Below are positions 32,204-40,610 of a stretch of 43,356 bases of DNA, in pieces. Every line of letters starts with the position of its first letter. The stretch's first letter is position 1. The position numbers and the translations under genes are program-made. Origin of the DNA: Symploca sp. SIO3C6 (GTDB lineage: Bacteria > Cyanobacteriota > Cyanobacteriia > Cyanobacteriales > Coleofasciculaceae); the NCBI GenBank assembly GCA_010692425.1, contig JAAHHJ010000045.1, positions 1 through 43,356 on the forward strand, read 5' to 3'. The notes below the pieces were generated by a model, which saw only the letters and a program-made list of their open reading frames with translations, did no database searches and had not been told where the DNA came from.

Positions 32204-33295
32204 ATGCTCAGAGCCGGAATCGTCGGATTGCCCAATGTCGGTAAGTCTACTTTATTTAACGCCCTAGTTGCCAATGCCAAGGCTGATGCTGCTAACTTTC
32301 CCTTTTGTACGATTGAGCCCAATGTTGGTGTCGTTGCCATGCCAGACGAGCGCCTACAGGTGCTGGCAAAAATTTCTAACTCACAGAATATTGTGCCGAC
32401 TCGCATTGAGTTTGTTGATATTGCCGGTTTAGTTAAAGGTGCCAGTAAAGGGGAAGGTTTGGGGAACCAATTCTTAGCCAACATCCGGGAAGTGGATGCT
32501 ATTGTTCATGTTGTGCGCTGCTTTGATAGTGATGATATTATTCATGTTGCTGGTTCTGTTGATCCGGTGCGCGATATTGAAGTGATTAATTTAGAGTTGG
32601 CTTTAGCTGATTTAGCACAGGTAGAGCGGCGGATTGAGCGCACCCGGAAACAAGCCCGCGCTAATAAAGAGGCTCAATTGGAATTAGAGGCGCTAGAAAA
32701 ATTGAGTGCTTGGCTCAATGAAGGCAAATCGGCACGCAATCTTAGCTTAACAGAAGAAGAAACTGAGTCACTTAAGCATTTAGGGCTACTCACTGCTAAA
32801 CCAATTATCTATGCTGCTAATGTCTCTGAAGATGACCTGGCAACTGGCAATCAATGGGTGGAACAGGTGCGACAAGTTGCTGCTACAGAGAAAGCCCAAG
32901 TGGTAATTGTTTCTGCTCAAGTAGAATCAGAACTTATTGAGTTACCACAGGAGGAGCGCACTGATTTTCTAGAGTCCCTCGGCGTCACCGAAGGAGGGCT
33001 CAAATCCTTGATTAAGGCAACTTATGAACTTTTGGGTTTGCGTACATTTTTGACTACTGGTCCTCAGGAAACCCGCGCTTGGACGATTGTGGCTGGGATG
33101 AGAGCCCCCCAAGCCGCAGGCGCAATTCATACTGATTTTGAGCGGGGTTTTATTCGAGCAGAGACTGTAGCCTATGATGCTCTTGTGGGGGCTGGATCAA
33201 TTACAACTGCCAAGGAGCAAGGTTTAGTACGCTCCGAAGGTAAAGATTATGTCGTTCAGGAGGGGGATGTGATGTTATTTCGGTTTAATGTTTAA
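32204..33295 (+). CDS. ychF: Redox-regulated ATPase/GTPase YchF (Obg-related)
   Basis: 363 residues, OBG-type P-loop protein: GLPNVGKS (8-15), [14 protein letters not shown] switch region, [20 protein letters not shown], the nucleotide-base motif region [11 protein letters not shown], and a C-terminal TGS domain (about 278-363, [23 protein letters not shown]). Prefers ATP in studied members and is tied to ribosome and oxidative-stress functions. Start ATG 32204. Monocistronic by spacing; the following small membrane gene starts 79 bp later and could be in the same transcript. Confidence 0.97.
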   Translation: MLRAGIVGLPNVGKSTLFNALVANAKADAANFPFCTIEPNVGVVAMPDERLQVLAKISNSQNIVPTRIEFVDIAGLVKGASKGEGLGNQFLANIREVDAIVHVVRCFDSDDIIHVAGSVDPVRDIEVINLELALADLAQVERRIERTRKQARANKEAQLELEALEKLSAWLNEGKSARNLSLTEEETESLKHLGLLTAKPIIYAANVSEDDLATGNQWVEQVRQVAATEKAQVVIVSAQVESELIELPQEERTDFLESLGVTEGGLKSLIKATYELLGLRTFLTTGPQETRAWTIVAGMRAPQAAGAIHTDFERGFIRAETVAYDALVGAGSITTAKEQGLVRSEGKDYVVQEGDVMLFRFNV

Positions 33296-33374
33296 TATAT
33301 GGAGTTTTCACCCTCCGATTGAAACGCAAAGACCTCAGGCTATTTATGGATAGTGATGATTGGGAGTTAAGTAC

Positions 33375-33743
33375 ATGACTCTATCTCAATTGCTCATTCT
33401 CTGGTTAGTTACCTCTGTGAGCTTTTTTATCATTTCCAAACTGCCTACTGGTGTTGACATTGACAGTTTTGGCAAAGCCGTCATTTCAGCAGCAGTCTTT
33501 GGAATTTTGAATGCCCTCTCGCGCCCACTTGTTAAAACTTTAGATTTGCCATCTGATGAGCTGGCAATTGTATTATTTGCCATTATTTTCAATGCAATCA
33601 TTTTTGGCTTAGCGGCTTTTCTGGTACCAGGATTTAGGCTACGTTGGGGGATTGGTAGTGCTTTGCTCGGCTCCATTGCACTTACTATTGTCAATCATCT
33701 TATACATAAGCTGTTACTACAATCAGTGGTGCTTAATTTCTAA
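33375..33743 (+). CDS. Phage-holin-family (4-TM) membrane protein, copy 1
   Basis: 122 residues from ATG 33375 (MTLSQLLILWLVTSVSFFII); four predicted membrane helices (about 5-22, 33-52, 60-80, 92-112). Signature pieces are ISKLPTGVDIDSFGKAVISAAVFGILNAL and AAFLVPGFRLRWGIGSALLGSI. This is the actinobacterial/cyanobacterial holin-like family (Phage_holin_4_2-type); a lytic role is not implied. A GTG at 33360 would add five residues. A close paralog follows at 33941. Segment ATTTCCAAACTGCCTACTGG is identical in both genes, so they probably arose by tandem duplication. Confidence 0.85.
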   Translation: MTLSQLLILWLVTSVSFFIISKLPTGVDIDSFGKAVISAAVFGILNALSRPLVKTLDLPSDELAIVLFAIIFNAIIFGLAAFLVPGFRLRWGIGSALLGSIALTIVNHLIHKLLLQSVVLNF

Positions 33744-33800
33744 GGGACTTCCCCATCAAACAATCTTCAATTGAGTATGGGGATATAAGGAGGTAGGGAG

Positions 33801-33873
33801 AATAATCTTTACATTGTGTTTCTTTAGTCAATTGGATAATTTACTTCTGCCAATTCCCTAAGTAAAGATTATT
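33801..33873. repeat. Long perfect inverted repeat between the two holin-like genes
   Basis: 12-bp arms AATAATCTTTAC (33801-33812) and GTAAAGATTATT (33862-33873) are exact reverse complements, 49 bp apart. Inside, AATTGG (33830-33835) and CCAATT (33850-33855) form a second stem. It could be an RNA stem-loop downstream of copy 1, or a small palindromic element. Confidence 0.55.
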
Positions 33874-33940
33874 TCTTCAGAAGGTTGATGTGAAGCTTTC
33901 CACTGTAACGTTTAAGTATTAACGCTCAGGAGTTACCTAC

Positions 33941-34303
33941 ATGGATCTAGTTACTCTTCTCATTGCATGGCTAGTTACTGCTGTCAGCTTTGTCATCATT
34001 TCCAAACTGCCTACTGGTGTTGAAATTGACAGTTTCCAGAAAGCAATAATTTCGGCAGCAGTCTTCGGAATTTTGAATGCTCTGTTGAAGCCAGTTATTA
34101 CTTTTCTCTCCTTACCAGCTATTTGGCTTACCTTCGGCTTATTCGCAATAGTTGTCAATGCGATTATTTTTGGCTTAGCAGCTTATTTAGTAACAGGATT
34201 TCGATTGCGCTGGGGATTTTGGAGCGCTTTGATTGGGGCAATTGCACTTGGCTTGATCAACTCTTTAATTTATCATTTACTGGACAAGTTACCTGGTTTT
34301 TAG
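33941..34303 (+). CDS. Phage-holin-family (4-TM) membrane protein, copy 2
   Basis: 120 residues, four hydrophobic helices, closely related to the copy at 33375: shared ISKLPTGVxIDSFxKAxISAAVFGILNAL, read in two blocks, and the same LVTGFRLRWGFWSALIGAI C-terminal block. Start ATG 33941 (MDLVTLLIAWLV). There is 197 bp between the two genes, containing an inverted repeat. Same family as copy 1, function unknown. A bidirectional terminator-like hairpin lies after it, before the convergent prs gene. Confidence 0.85.
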   Translation: MDLVTLLIAWLVTAVSFVIISKLPTGVEIDSFQKAIISAAVFGILNALLKPVITFLSLPAIWLTFGLFAIVVNAIIFGLAAYLVTGFRLRWGFWSALIGAIALGLINSLIYHLLDKLPGF

Positions 34304-34321
34304 AACAAAAAAATTTCTGAG

Positions 34322-34349
34322 CCCTCTTGAATCAAAAATCTCAAGAGGG
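34322..34349. terminator. Hairpin between convergent genes (holin copy 2 and prs)
   Basis: Perfect 9-bp stem CCCTCTTGA (34322-34330) / TCAAGAGGG (34341-34349) with a 10-nt loop. It lies 19 bp after the + strand stop and 86 bp after the prs stop on the other strand. The minus-strand side is followed by a T-rich run (complement of 34307-34317). Likely a shared transcription terminator. Confidence 0.6.
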
Positions 34350-34434
34350 TTATCTTGCCCAACCAGCTAGTTCATGAAGCAACAGTCCCGTATGAACATC
34401 TTTGGTAAACCAAAGCTGTTCTGACATGGAAATG

Positions 34435-35427
34435 TCAACGAAACATACTACTAACAGAACTATCTTCATGGATACGCCAGATAGTTTCCCCCAGCAAGTT
34501 AGCTACTGAGAGTACTTTTAGTTGCTGAAAGTATCTGTCTTTTGGAACTGGAATGGTATTAGTAACAATCACTTCTTCAAACACGCCACTGGAGAGGCGT
34601 TCTACTGCTGGTTCCGAAAATACAGCATGGGTAGCACAGGCATAAACTTGACTGGCACCCTCTTGGCGTAGTATTTTGGCTGCAGCTGCAATCGTGCCGC
34701 CAGTGTCGATCATATCATCAACTAACACTGCAGTCTTACCAGAAACATCACCAATGACATTCATCACTTCAGCAATGTTGTGGGCTTGTCGTCGCTTGTC
34801 AATAATTGCAAGTGGAGCATCATTAAGCTTTTTAGCAAAGGCCCTAGCTCTGGCAACACCACCAACATCTGGCGAAACCACTACTAAGTCAGATAATTGC
34901 TTACTTGCCAGATAATCGAGCAACACTGGTGAACCGTAGACATGATCTAAGGGAATGTCAAAGTAGCCTTGGATTTGGGCTGAGTGTAAATCCATTGCCA
35001 AAACCCGATTGGCTCCAGCTTCGGTAATCAAATTAGCCACTAGCTTAGCAGTAATTGACTCCCGCCCAGCAGTTTTACGGTCGGCTCTAGCATAACCATA
35101 ATAAGGGAGGACAGCAGTGACTTGCCGTGCTGATGCCCGACGGCAGGCATCAATCATAATTAGTAGTTCCATCAAGTGAGTGTTTACCGGGCGACAACTG
35201 GGCTGAATCAGGTAAACGTCACAGCCGCGAATCGATTCTTGAATTTGGACGTACAATTCGCCATCGGCAAACTGTTTGTGTACCATTGGTCCTAAGTCCA
35301 TGCCCAAATAGCGAGCCACCTCTTGAGAAAGTGGAACATTAGCAGAACCGGAAAATAGTCTCAGACGATTGTTACCCGCAATTGGCGGCAGTGTAGGCTG
35401 AAGCGTTAAAGTTCCAGAAAGGCTCAC
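34435..35427 (-). CDS. prs: Ribose-phosphate pyrophosphokinase (PRPP synthetase)
   Basis: Makes PRPP from ribose-5-phosphate and ATP; feeds purine, pyrimidine, His and Trp synthesis and, in this window, upp. 330 residues, the standard size: RLFSGSANVPLSQEVARYLG, FADGELYVQI, LPYYGYARADRKTAGRE, MDLHSAQIQGYFDIP (metal site), VVSPDVGGVARARAFAK and the PRPP loop VLVDDMIDTGGTI. Start GTG 35427. It faces the kinase gene across a 712-bp spacer with a Fur-box-like inverted repeat 112 bp upstream of its start. Confidence 0.98.
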   Translation of the reverse strand: MSLSGTLTLQPTLPPIAGNNRLRLFSGSANVPLSQEVARYLGMDLGPMVHKQFADGELYVQIQESIRGCDVYLIQPSCRPVNTHLMELLIMIDACRRASARQVTAVLPYYGYARADRKTAGRESITAKLVANLITEAGANRVLAMDLHSAQIQGYFDIPLDHVYGSPVLLDYLASKQLSDLVVVSPDVGGVARARAFAKKLNDAPLAIIDKRRQAHNIAEVMNVIGDVSGKTAVLVDDMIDTGGTIAAAAKILRQEGASQVYACATHAVFSEPAVERLSSGVFEEVIVTNTIPVPKDRYFQQLKVLSVANLLGETIWRIHEDSSVSSMFR

Positions 35428-36139
35428 AGCAGACTCTCGAAGCTCATTTCATCACCGCAATCTTAGCATTGCAAGCTCTAAATATTCCTAATAACTTTAT
35501 GAAAAAAATAGCAAGGTTATAGCAATAATTAAATACAAATGAGAATCGGTCGATTCTCATCAAACAACTAATTCACCACACTGGTGGCAGTAAAATTACT
35601 TATTATATTTAGAGCAAGCCGAAGGGTACAGCCGAGTTGAAAATGCTAACAGGATAAGTAGTCGGACACAAATCAACATGACTGTGTAAACAATTATGAA
35701 ATCGCCTGAATCCACCTTAGATCATACATCCTATCTCAAACAGTAACATTTATTTTGGTATTTTGATTAAGGTACTTGCTGGTAAAAGGTAACAAGCAAG
35801 TTAGATTGTCGATGTTTGATTAGACTCCTGTAAAGATGAAATATTAACTATCAATTAGTCATTATGTACTCGAACAAAAAACTAATTGATCCCCATATCT
35901 TTGGGTATTTTTCACTATAATAATTAGTAAAATCATGTTTGTAGTTAATATTTTCTTTGGAGAAAAGATTAGTTAACAGAAGTGAAACCAAGATTAACTC
36001 AGATGCATCTTTAACTCAAATATTGTCTAATTACTTTGATTCACGATACCCTAAGGCAGTAAAGCCTGAGTGCTGTCAACGCCCGCGAAATTAAACTCGT
36101 TGTTAAACTTCTGATTCCTCAAAACTGCTTTAAATACTT
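35428..36139. other. 712-bp AT-rich spacer between divergent prs and Ser/Thr kinase genes
   Basis: No gene visible. It contains a Fur-box-like inverted repeat at 35539-35560 and a 7-bp inverted repeat ACTTGCT (35774-35780) / AGCAAGT (35795-35801). The length suggests complex regulation or a small RNA, but I could not find a T-run-terminated hairpin here. The kinase start has no obvious Shine-Dalgarno. Confidence 0.5.
35539..35560. promoter_or_regulatory. Fur-family box-like inverted repeat upstream of prs
   Basis: Arms ATGAGAATCG (35539-35548) and CGATTCTCAT (35551-35560) are exact reverse complements around GT. ATGAGAAT/ATTCTCAT resembles half-sites of Fur/PerR-type regulators. The spacing differs from the classic 19-bp box, so the assignment is tentative. 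Confidence 0.4.
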
Positions 36140-38200
36140 ATGGTACCAGCAATTGCCTCTGGAACTATTCTGCAAAATCGCTACCGCTTACTTCGAGTTC
36201 TTGGTCAAGGTGGATTTGGTCGAACTTACTTAGCAGAAGACACCAATCGCTTTAACGAACTTTGCACCTTAAAGGAATTAACCCCTCTCCAGACAGATGC
36301 CTATGTACTAGAAAAATCAAAAGAACTCTTCAAAAGAGAGGCAACCACTCTCTATCAAATTAAACATCCGCAAATACCAGAGTTTCTTGCGGAATTTGAA
36401 CAGGATAAGCGGCTGTTTTTAGTACGAGACTATGTAGAGGGTAAAACCTATTTTGAATTGCTACAGGAACGCAAAGCCCAACTTTCGAGCATACAAGATC
36501 AGCTTCCCAATTCAGCTGCGGGACAATCAGAACCCACAATCAATAGCTCTCAAGGAGTATTTTCAGAAACTGAAGTACAGCAGCTATTGCAGCATTTATT
36601 ACCAGTACTAGACTACATCCACAGCAAAAATATTATTCACCGTGATCTTTCACCAGACAATATTATTCGCCGCGATATTGATAGTTTACCAGTTCTAATT
36701 GACTTTGGCGTAGTCAAGGAAGTGGCGACTCGCATTCAAACCCAGACTCCCACCACACCACCCACTCACGTTGGAAAAATTGGTTATGCGCCAACAGAAC
36801 AAACTCAGAAGGGTACAGCTTATCCCAGTAGTGACCTTTATTCCTTGGCAGTGACAGCAGTAGTATTACTAACAGGCAAAAATCCAGGGGAACTGTTTGA
36901 TGAAACTAAAATGAGTTGGAGTTGGCGACAGTGGGTCAATGTTAGTGACAGATTTGCCCAGATTTTAAACCGGATGCTGAATCACATACCAAGTGAGCGC
37001 TATCAATCAGCAATGGAAGTGCTACAGGCTCTGCAACCAACCCCCGCCACCCCGCGACGAGCAAATGCCAATCTCTCAGAAGTGGCGACAATGGCAGTTG
37101 GACGTCAACAGCCACCTCAAGGTTCTGCTGCAAGAAGTTCAACTGGCTCAGATCAAGTCATTTCTCAACCTACTAATCGCTCGCCTTGGTATTTGTCTTG
37201 GACTGCTGCTGGAGTTGGTGCGGTATTGGTTTTAGCCGTGGGGCTGATTATGATGGCGATTATGAATGATGATCCCAATAGAGAAGAAGCTTCGGTTTCT
37301 CCAACTCCCACACCCACTGAGCCAGTTGAACCAACTCCCACACCCACACCGATTGAACCAACTGCTGCCAGTAAGCGCCTAGTTTTATCTGCTGGTGAAT
37401 CATTCTCAGAAACAGGAAATCTCAAAGCAGACTCAACCTTTGACTATATTATCAAGGGTCAAAAAGATCAAAATCTAGAAGCTGTAGTTACTCCAGAAGG
37501 AGCTTTAATGACTGTCTTCGGACCAGATCAAACTCCAGTAGAAAGATCAGCGCGTCGAGTGCGGCGATGGAAAGGAACTCTTCCTATTGATGGAGATTAT
37601 ATTATTCAACTGCGTCCAGTCCGGGGTTTGAGCGAGAGTGATTACAAACTAGAGCTGAATTTGACGGCAGCACCGAAGCCAAAACCCACATCAGAAACCA
37701 AGCCAGAAACCAAGCTAGAAACCAAGCCAGAACCCACACCAGAACCCACAACAGAACCCACACCAAAACCCACAACAGAACCTTCACCAGAACCCACACC
37801 AAAACCCACAACAGAACCTTCACCAGAACCTTCACCAGAACCTTCACCAGAGCCCTCGCCAGAGCCCTCGCCAGAGCCCTCGCCAGAGCCAACATTCGAG
37901 AGTAGCAAAATTCCTGAACCTATTGGTGAAGAGGGAGTTCGACTTGACGGTAGCATCAGCCCACAGAAAATTCAGCGCTATGTGTTGAATATTCAGGAGG
38001 GGCAGAAGCTCTCGGTAAAAGTTATAGAGGGTAATGTAAATTTAAATTTTATTGATCCAAATGCTCTGGAATTGGGAGATGTCTCCAGTGGATTCGCGGC
38101 TAAAGTTGGTGGCGAGTATAAGATTGATGTGAGTACCTCAGAGGATACCCAAGAGGAAACAAACTTTACCATAAGTATTAGTCTTCAAAATCCACAGTGA
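36140..38200 (+). CDS. Transmembrane Ser/Thr protein kinase (Hanks type) with extracytoplasmic PPC-like domains
   Basis: 686 residues. Kinase domain about 12-300: Gly-rich loop LGQGGFGRTYLAED, Lys45 in CTLKEL, catalytic IHRDLSPDN (His167-Arg-Asp169, Asn174), DFG at 188-190 (LIDFGVVKE) and APTEQ. Then one transmembrane helix (about 350-375) and an extracytoplasmic part with two PPC-like beta domains (about 415-510 and 598-686) joined by a long Pro/Thr/Glu repeat linker. This layout is a transmembrane receptor-like kinase, probably phosphorylating Ser/Thr of proteins bound by the FHA proteins in this window (inference). Start ATG 36140. The linker is encoded by a microsatellite-like repeat. Confidence 0.92.
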   Translation: MVPAIASGTILQNRYRLLRVLGQGGFGRTYLAEDTNRFNELCTLKELTPLQTDAYVLEKSKELFKREATTLYQIKHPQIPEFLAEFEQDKRLFLVRDYVEGKTYFELLQERKAQLSSIQDQLPNSAAGQSEPTINSSQGVFSETEVQQLLQHLLPVLDYIHSKNIIHRDLSPDNIIRRDIDSLPVLIDFGVVKEVATRIQTQTPTTPPTHVGKIGYAPTEQTQKGTAYPSSDLYSLAVTAVVLLTGKNPGELFDETKMSWSWRQWVNVSDRFAQILNRMLNHIPSERYQSAMEVLQALQPTPATPRRANANLSEVATMAVGRQQPPQGSAARSSTGSDQVISQPTNRSPWYLSWTAAGVGAVLVLAVGLIMMAIMNDDPNREEASVSPTPTPTEPVEPTPTPTPIEPTAASKRLVLSAGESFSETGNLKADSTFDYIIKGQKDQNLEAVVTPEGALMTVFGPDQTPVERSARRVRRWKGTLPIDGDYIIQLRPVRGLSESDYKLELNLTAAPKPKPTSETKPETKLETKPEPTPEPTTEPTPKPTTEPSPEPTPKPTTEPSPEPSPEPSPEPSPEPSPEPSPEPTFESSKIPEPIGEEGVRLDGSISPQKIQRYVLNIQEGQKLSVKVIEGNVNLNFIDPNALELGDVSSGFAAKVGGEYKIDVSTSEDTQEETNFTISISLQNPQ
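37730..37890 (+). repeat. In-frame Pro-Glu-Pro/Thr/Ser repeat in the kinase linker
   Basis: Units CCAGAACCTTCA and CCAGAACCCACA, varied by ACA and AAA, repeat in frame and encode PEPT/PEPS/PKPTTEP blocks, ending in SPEPSPEP units. It extends the periplasmic linker and, being a repeat, can vary in length by recombination. The opposite strand shows open frames that are only shadows of this repeat. Confidence 0.9.
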
Positions 38201-38378
38201 TCCAACAAAAGTTAGAGTACTAGGCGTTGTTCATCTAGCAAAAGTACCTTCGACTGTTTCTAGAAAGACTCTGAGTTAGGAAGAAGAAGGGTGGGCAAAT
38301 GTGGGAAAGTTTTTGTATACACCCATCTCCCCATCTCCCCTTTTCCCCCTCTCCCCCTCTATCCAAAGATGAAGTTAA

Positions 38379-39059
38379 ATGTGCAAGAGCTTACTGATTA
38401 CCGGCACTAACACGGAAATAGGCAAAACAGTTTTAACCTGTAGTTTAGCTGCCTATTGGCAATCCTATCGTTCTCAAGAAAGTCTGGGGATTTTGAAGCC
38501 GATTCAAACAGGTATAGGTGATTGTGAACTTTATCAGCAGCTGTTTGAACTAAATCAATCCCCGACAGAAATTGCCCCCTTGCAGTTCCAAATGCCAGTG
38601 GCACCGCCAGTAGCTGCAGCACGAGAAGGGCGACAGATTGACTTGGGGCTAGCTTGGCAGGCGTTTAATACCCTGCGGCAGCAACGTCAGTTAGTGCTGG
38701 TGGAAGCACTAGGAGGATTAGGTTCGCCTATAACTGCTGAATTAACTGTGGCAGATTTGGCAAGGGATTGGCGGTTGCCGACGGTGTTGGTAGTACCAGT
38801 AGAATTAGGAGCAATTGCCCAAGCTGTGGCAAATGTTGCTTTAGCACGCCTCTCAGGGGTCCTTCTCAAGGGAATAGTTCTTAATTGTGTTAAGCCTAAT
38901 GCTACTGGTCAAATTGATAATCTTACCCCCATTGAACTGATCGAGTCTCTAACCAATGTCCCAGTTTTGGGAATTGTACCTCACTTAGCCAAGCCAACCG
39001 ACCTTGCTAAACTAGCTAAAGTTGCTTCAGACTTAGATCTCGAGTTCTTGTTAAAATAA
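38379..39059 (+). CDS. bioD: Dethiobiotin synthetase
   Basis: Penultimate step of biotin synthesis: ATP- and CO2-dependent ring closure of DAPA. 226 residues with the N-terminal ITGTNTEIGKTVLTCSLA (P-loop), GILKPIQTG, VEALGGLGSPI and VVPVELGAIAQAV. Start ATG 38379 (MCKSLLITGT). No other bio gene is next to it. The M20 amidohydrolase follows 37 bp downstream, so they may share a transcript. The leader contains a pyrimidine-rich run with ATCTCCCC repeats (38322-38362). Confidence 0.95.
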   Translation: MCKSLLITGTNTEIGKTVLTCSLAAYWQSYRSQESLGILKPIQTGIGDCELYQQLFELNQSPTEIAPLQFQMPVAPPVAAAREGRQIDLGLAWQAFNTLRQQRQLVLVEALGGLGSPITAELTVADLARDWRLPTVLVVPVELGAIAQAVANVALARLSGVLLKGIVLNCVKPNATGQIDNLTPIELIESLTNVPVLGIVPHLAKPTDLAKLAKVASDLDLEFLLK

Positions 39060-39096
39060 GCCAAAACAGTAATTTTTAACAAACTACAAATAAATA

Positions 39097-40338
39097 ATGG
39101 TTTCGACTTTTCCAACCCCTGATTCTGTTAATTTATCCGAGATTAGACTTAGTATTAGAGCTTTACAATCTCAGCTGGTAGAGTGGCGCAGACGCTTCCA
39201 TCAGCTGCCAGAATTAGGCTTTAAAGAACAGCTTACTTCCCAATTTATTATCCAAAAATTAAAGGAATGGGGAATAGAGCACACACAAGATCAATCTATA
39301 CCACTCCGTTATCAATCAGGAATTGCCACAACTGGTATTGTAGTTACTATCTGCAGTGAAAGTTCTGGTCCAGTGCTAGCGATTCGGGCAGATATGGATG
39401 CCCTGCCAATTTATGAACAAAACCAAGTTCCTTATCGATCGCAGCACGATGGTATTATGCATGCTTGCGGTCATGATGGGCATAGTGCGATCGCTTTAGG
39501 GACAGTTTACTATCTTTGTCAACACCGACAAGATTTTAGAGGAATTGTTAAGATTATCTTCCAACCTGCCGAGGAAGGGCCAGGGGGGGCAAAGCCAATG
39601 ATTGAGCAGGGGGTACTGAAAAATCCCGATGTCGAGGCAATAATTGGTCTGCATCTGTGGAATAATCTACCTCTAGGCACAGTTGGTGTTCGCAGTGGTG
39701 CCTTAATGGCAGCAGTAGAATGCTTTCGCTGCCAGATTTTGGGCAAGGGTGGACATGGTGCCATGCCTCACCAGACAGTGGATTCAATCGTCGTCGGTGC
39801 CCAAATTGTCAATGCTTTGCAGACAATCGTGGCTCGCAATGTCGATCCCTTGGAGGCAGCAGTGGTGACTGTGGGCGAATTCCATGCTGGTACAGCACTT
39901 AATGTAATAGCTGATACTGCTAGTCTAAGTGGCACAGTTAGATACTTTAATCCTAGAATGGAAGAGTATTTCGGTGAACGAATTGAACATATTATAGCTG
40001 GCGTTTGTCAGGGTCAGGGTGCTAGTTACAAGTTAGATTATTGGCAGTTGTATCCGCCAGTGATCAATAATTCTCAGATCGCCCAATTAGTTCGCTCAGT
40101 GGCCTCGGAGGTTGTAGAAACCCCGAAAGGGATTGTACCAGAATGCCAAACCATGGGTGGTGAAGACATGGCATTTTTCCTAAATGCTGTACCAGGATGT
40201 TATTTCTTTTTAGGGTCAGCTAACCAGGCTCTTGACTTAGCTTATCCTCATCATCATCCTCGATTTGACTTCGATGAAACAGCTTTAAACATGGGAGTGG
40301 AAATTTTTGTCCGCTGTGTAGAAAAGTTTTGTCAGTAA
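39097..40338 (+). CDS. M20 family metallo-amidohydrolase (hippurate/IAA-amino-acid hydrolase type)
   Basis: 413 residues. N-terminal RRRFHQLPELGFKE, AIRADMDALPIYEQ (metal Asp), HACGHDGH (His122, Cys124, His126), PAEEGPGG (catalytic/metal Glu), IIGLHLWNNLPLGTVG and MGGEDMAFFLNAVPGCYFFLGS near the C-terminus, with the lid domain (about 200-310) in between. The family hydrolyses N-acyl amino acids, amidohydrolysing hippurate or auxin conjugates; the substrate here is unknown. Start ATG 39097. Likely cytoplasmic. Confidence 0.93.
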   Translation: MVSTFPTPDSVNLSEIRLSIRALQSQLVEWRRRFHQLPELGFKEQLTSQFIIQKLKEWGIEHTQDQSIPLRYQSGIATTGIVVTICSESSGPVLAIRADMDALPIYEQNQVPYRSQHDGIMHACGHDGHSAIALGTVYYLCQHRQDFRGIVKIIFQPAEEGPGGAKPMIEQGVLKNPDVEAIIGLHLWNNLPLGTVGVRSGALMAAVECFRCQILGKGGHGAMPHQTVDSIVVGAQIVNALQTIVARNVDPLEAAVVTVGEFHAGTALNVIADTASLSGTVRYFNPRMEEYFGERIEHIIAGVCQGQGASYKLDYWQLYPPVINNSQIAQLVRSVASEVVETPKGIVPECQTMGGEDMAFFLNAVPGCYFFLGSANQALDLAYPHHHPRFDFDETALNMGVEIFVRCVEKFCQ

Positions 40339-40499
40339 CTTTAGCTATTGCTCAATGGTGGAATTAGACTGAATAGTTGCGAATCAACCTGTAGCCTGTG
40401 AATTGCTAGATTGCCTATATTTAGGGTGCTATGTCTGTCATCTTGGCTAAATATTTAGTTACACCAGTGTTAATTGATAATAATTGTTGTCAGGTCAGG

Positions 40500-40539
40500 T
40501 TGACTTAGTGTAGCTACCTTACTTGTGGCTACAAGTCAA
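40500..40539 (+). other. Bulged hairpin in the leader of the TPS exoprotein gene
   Basis: TTGACT (40500-40505) pairs with AGTCAA (40534-40539) and TGTAGC (40509-40514) with GCTACA (40528-40533), with a TAG bulge on one side. 12 bp in all, 71 bp before the start codon. It may be a leader RNA structure; significance not tested. Confidence 0.4.
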
Positions 40540-40610
40540 AACGAACCCTAAGAAAGGCACGTGAGGTCGTCAGTGGTCATTAGTTATTAACTCACATACT
40601 TAGAAGGCAG

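Noticed and set aside
37602-37956. Long minus-strand frames opposite the kinase linker
   Set aside because: They are shadows of the coding PEPS/PEPT repeat: low-complexity VL/GSGEG products with no independent support.
40470-40490. Zur/Fur-like site TTGATAATAATTGTTG before the TPS gene
   Set aside because: Only the left half matches well; the right half-site agrees at about half its positions.
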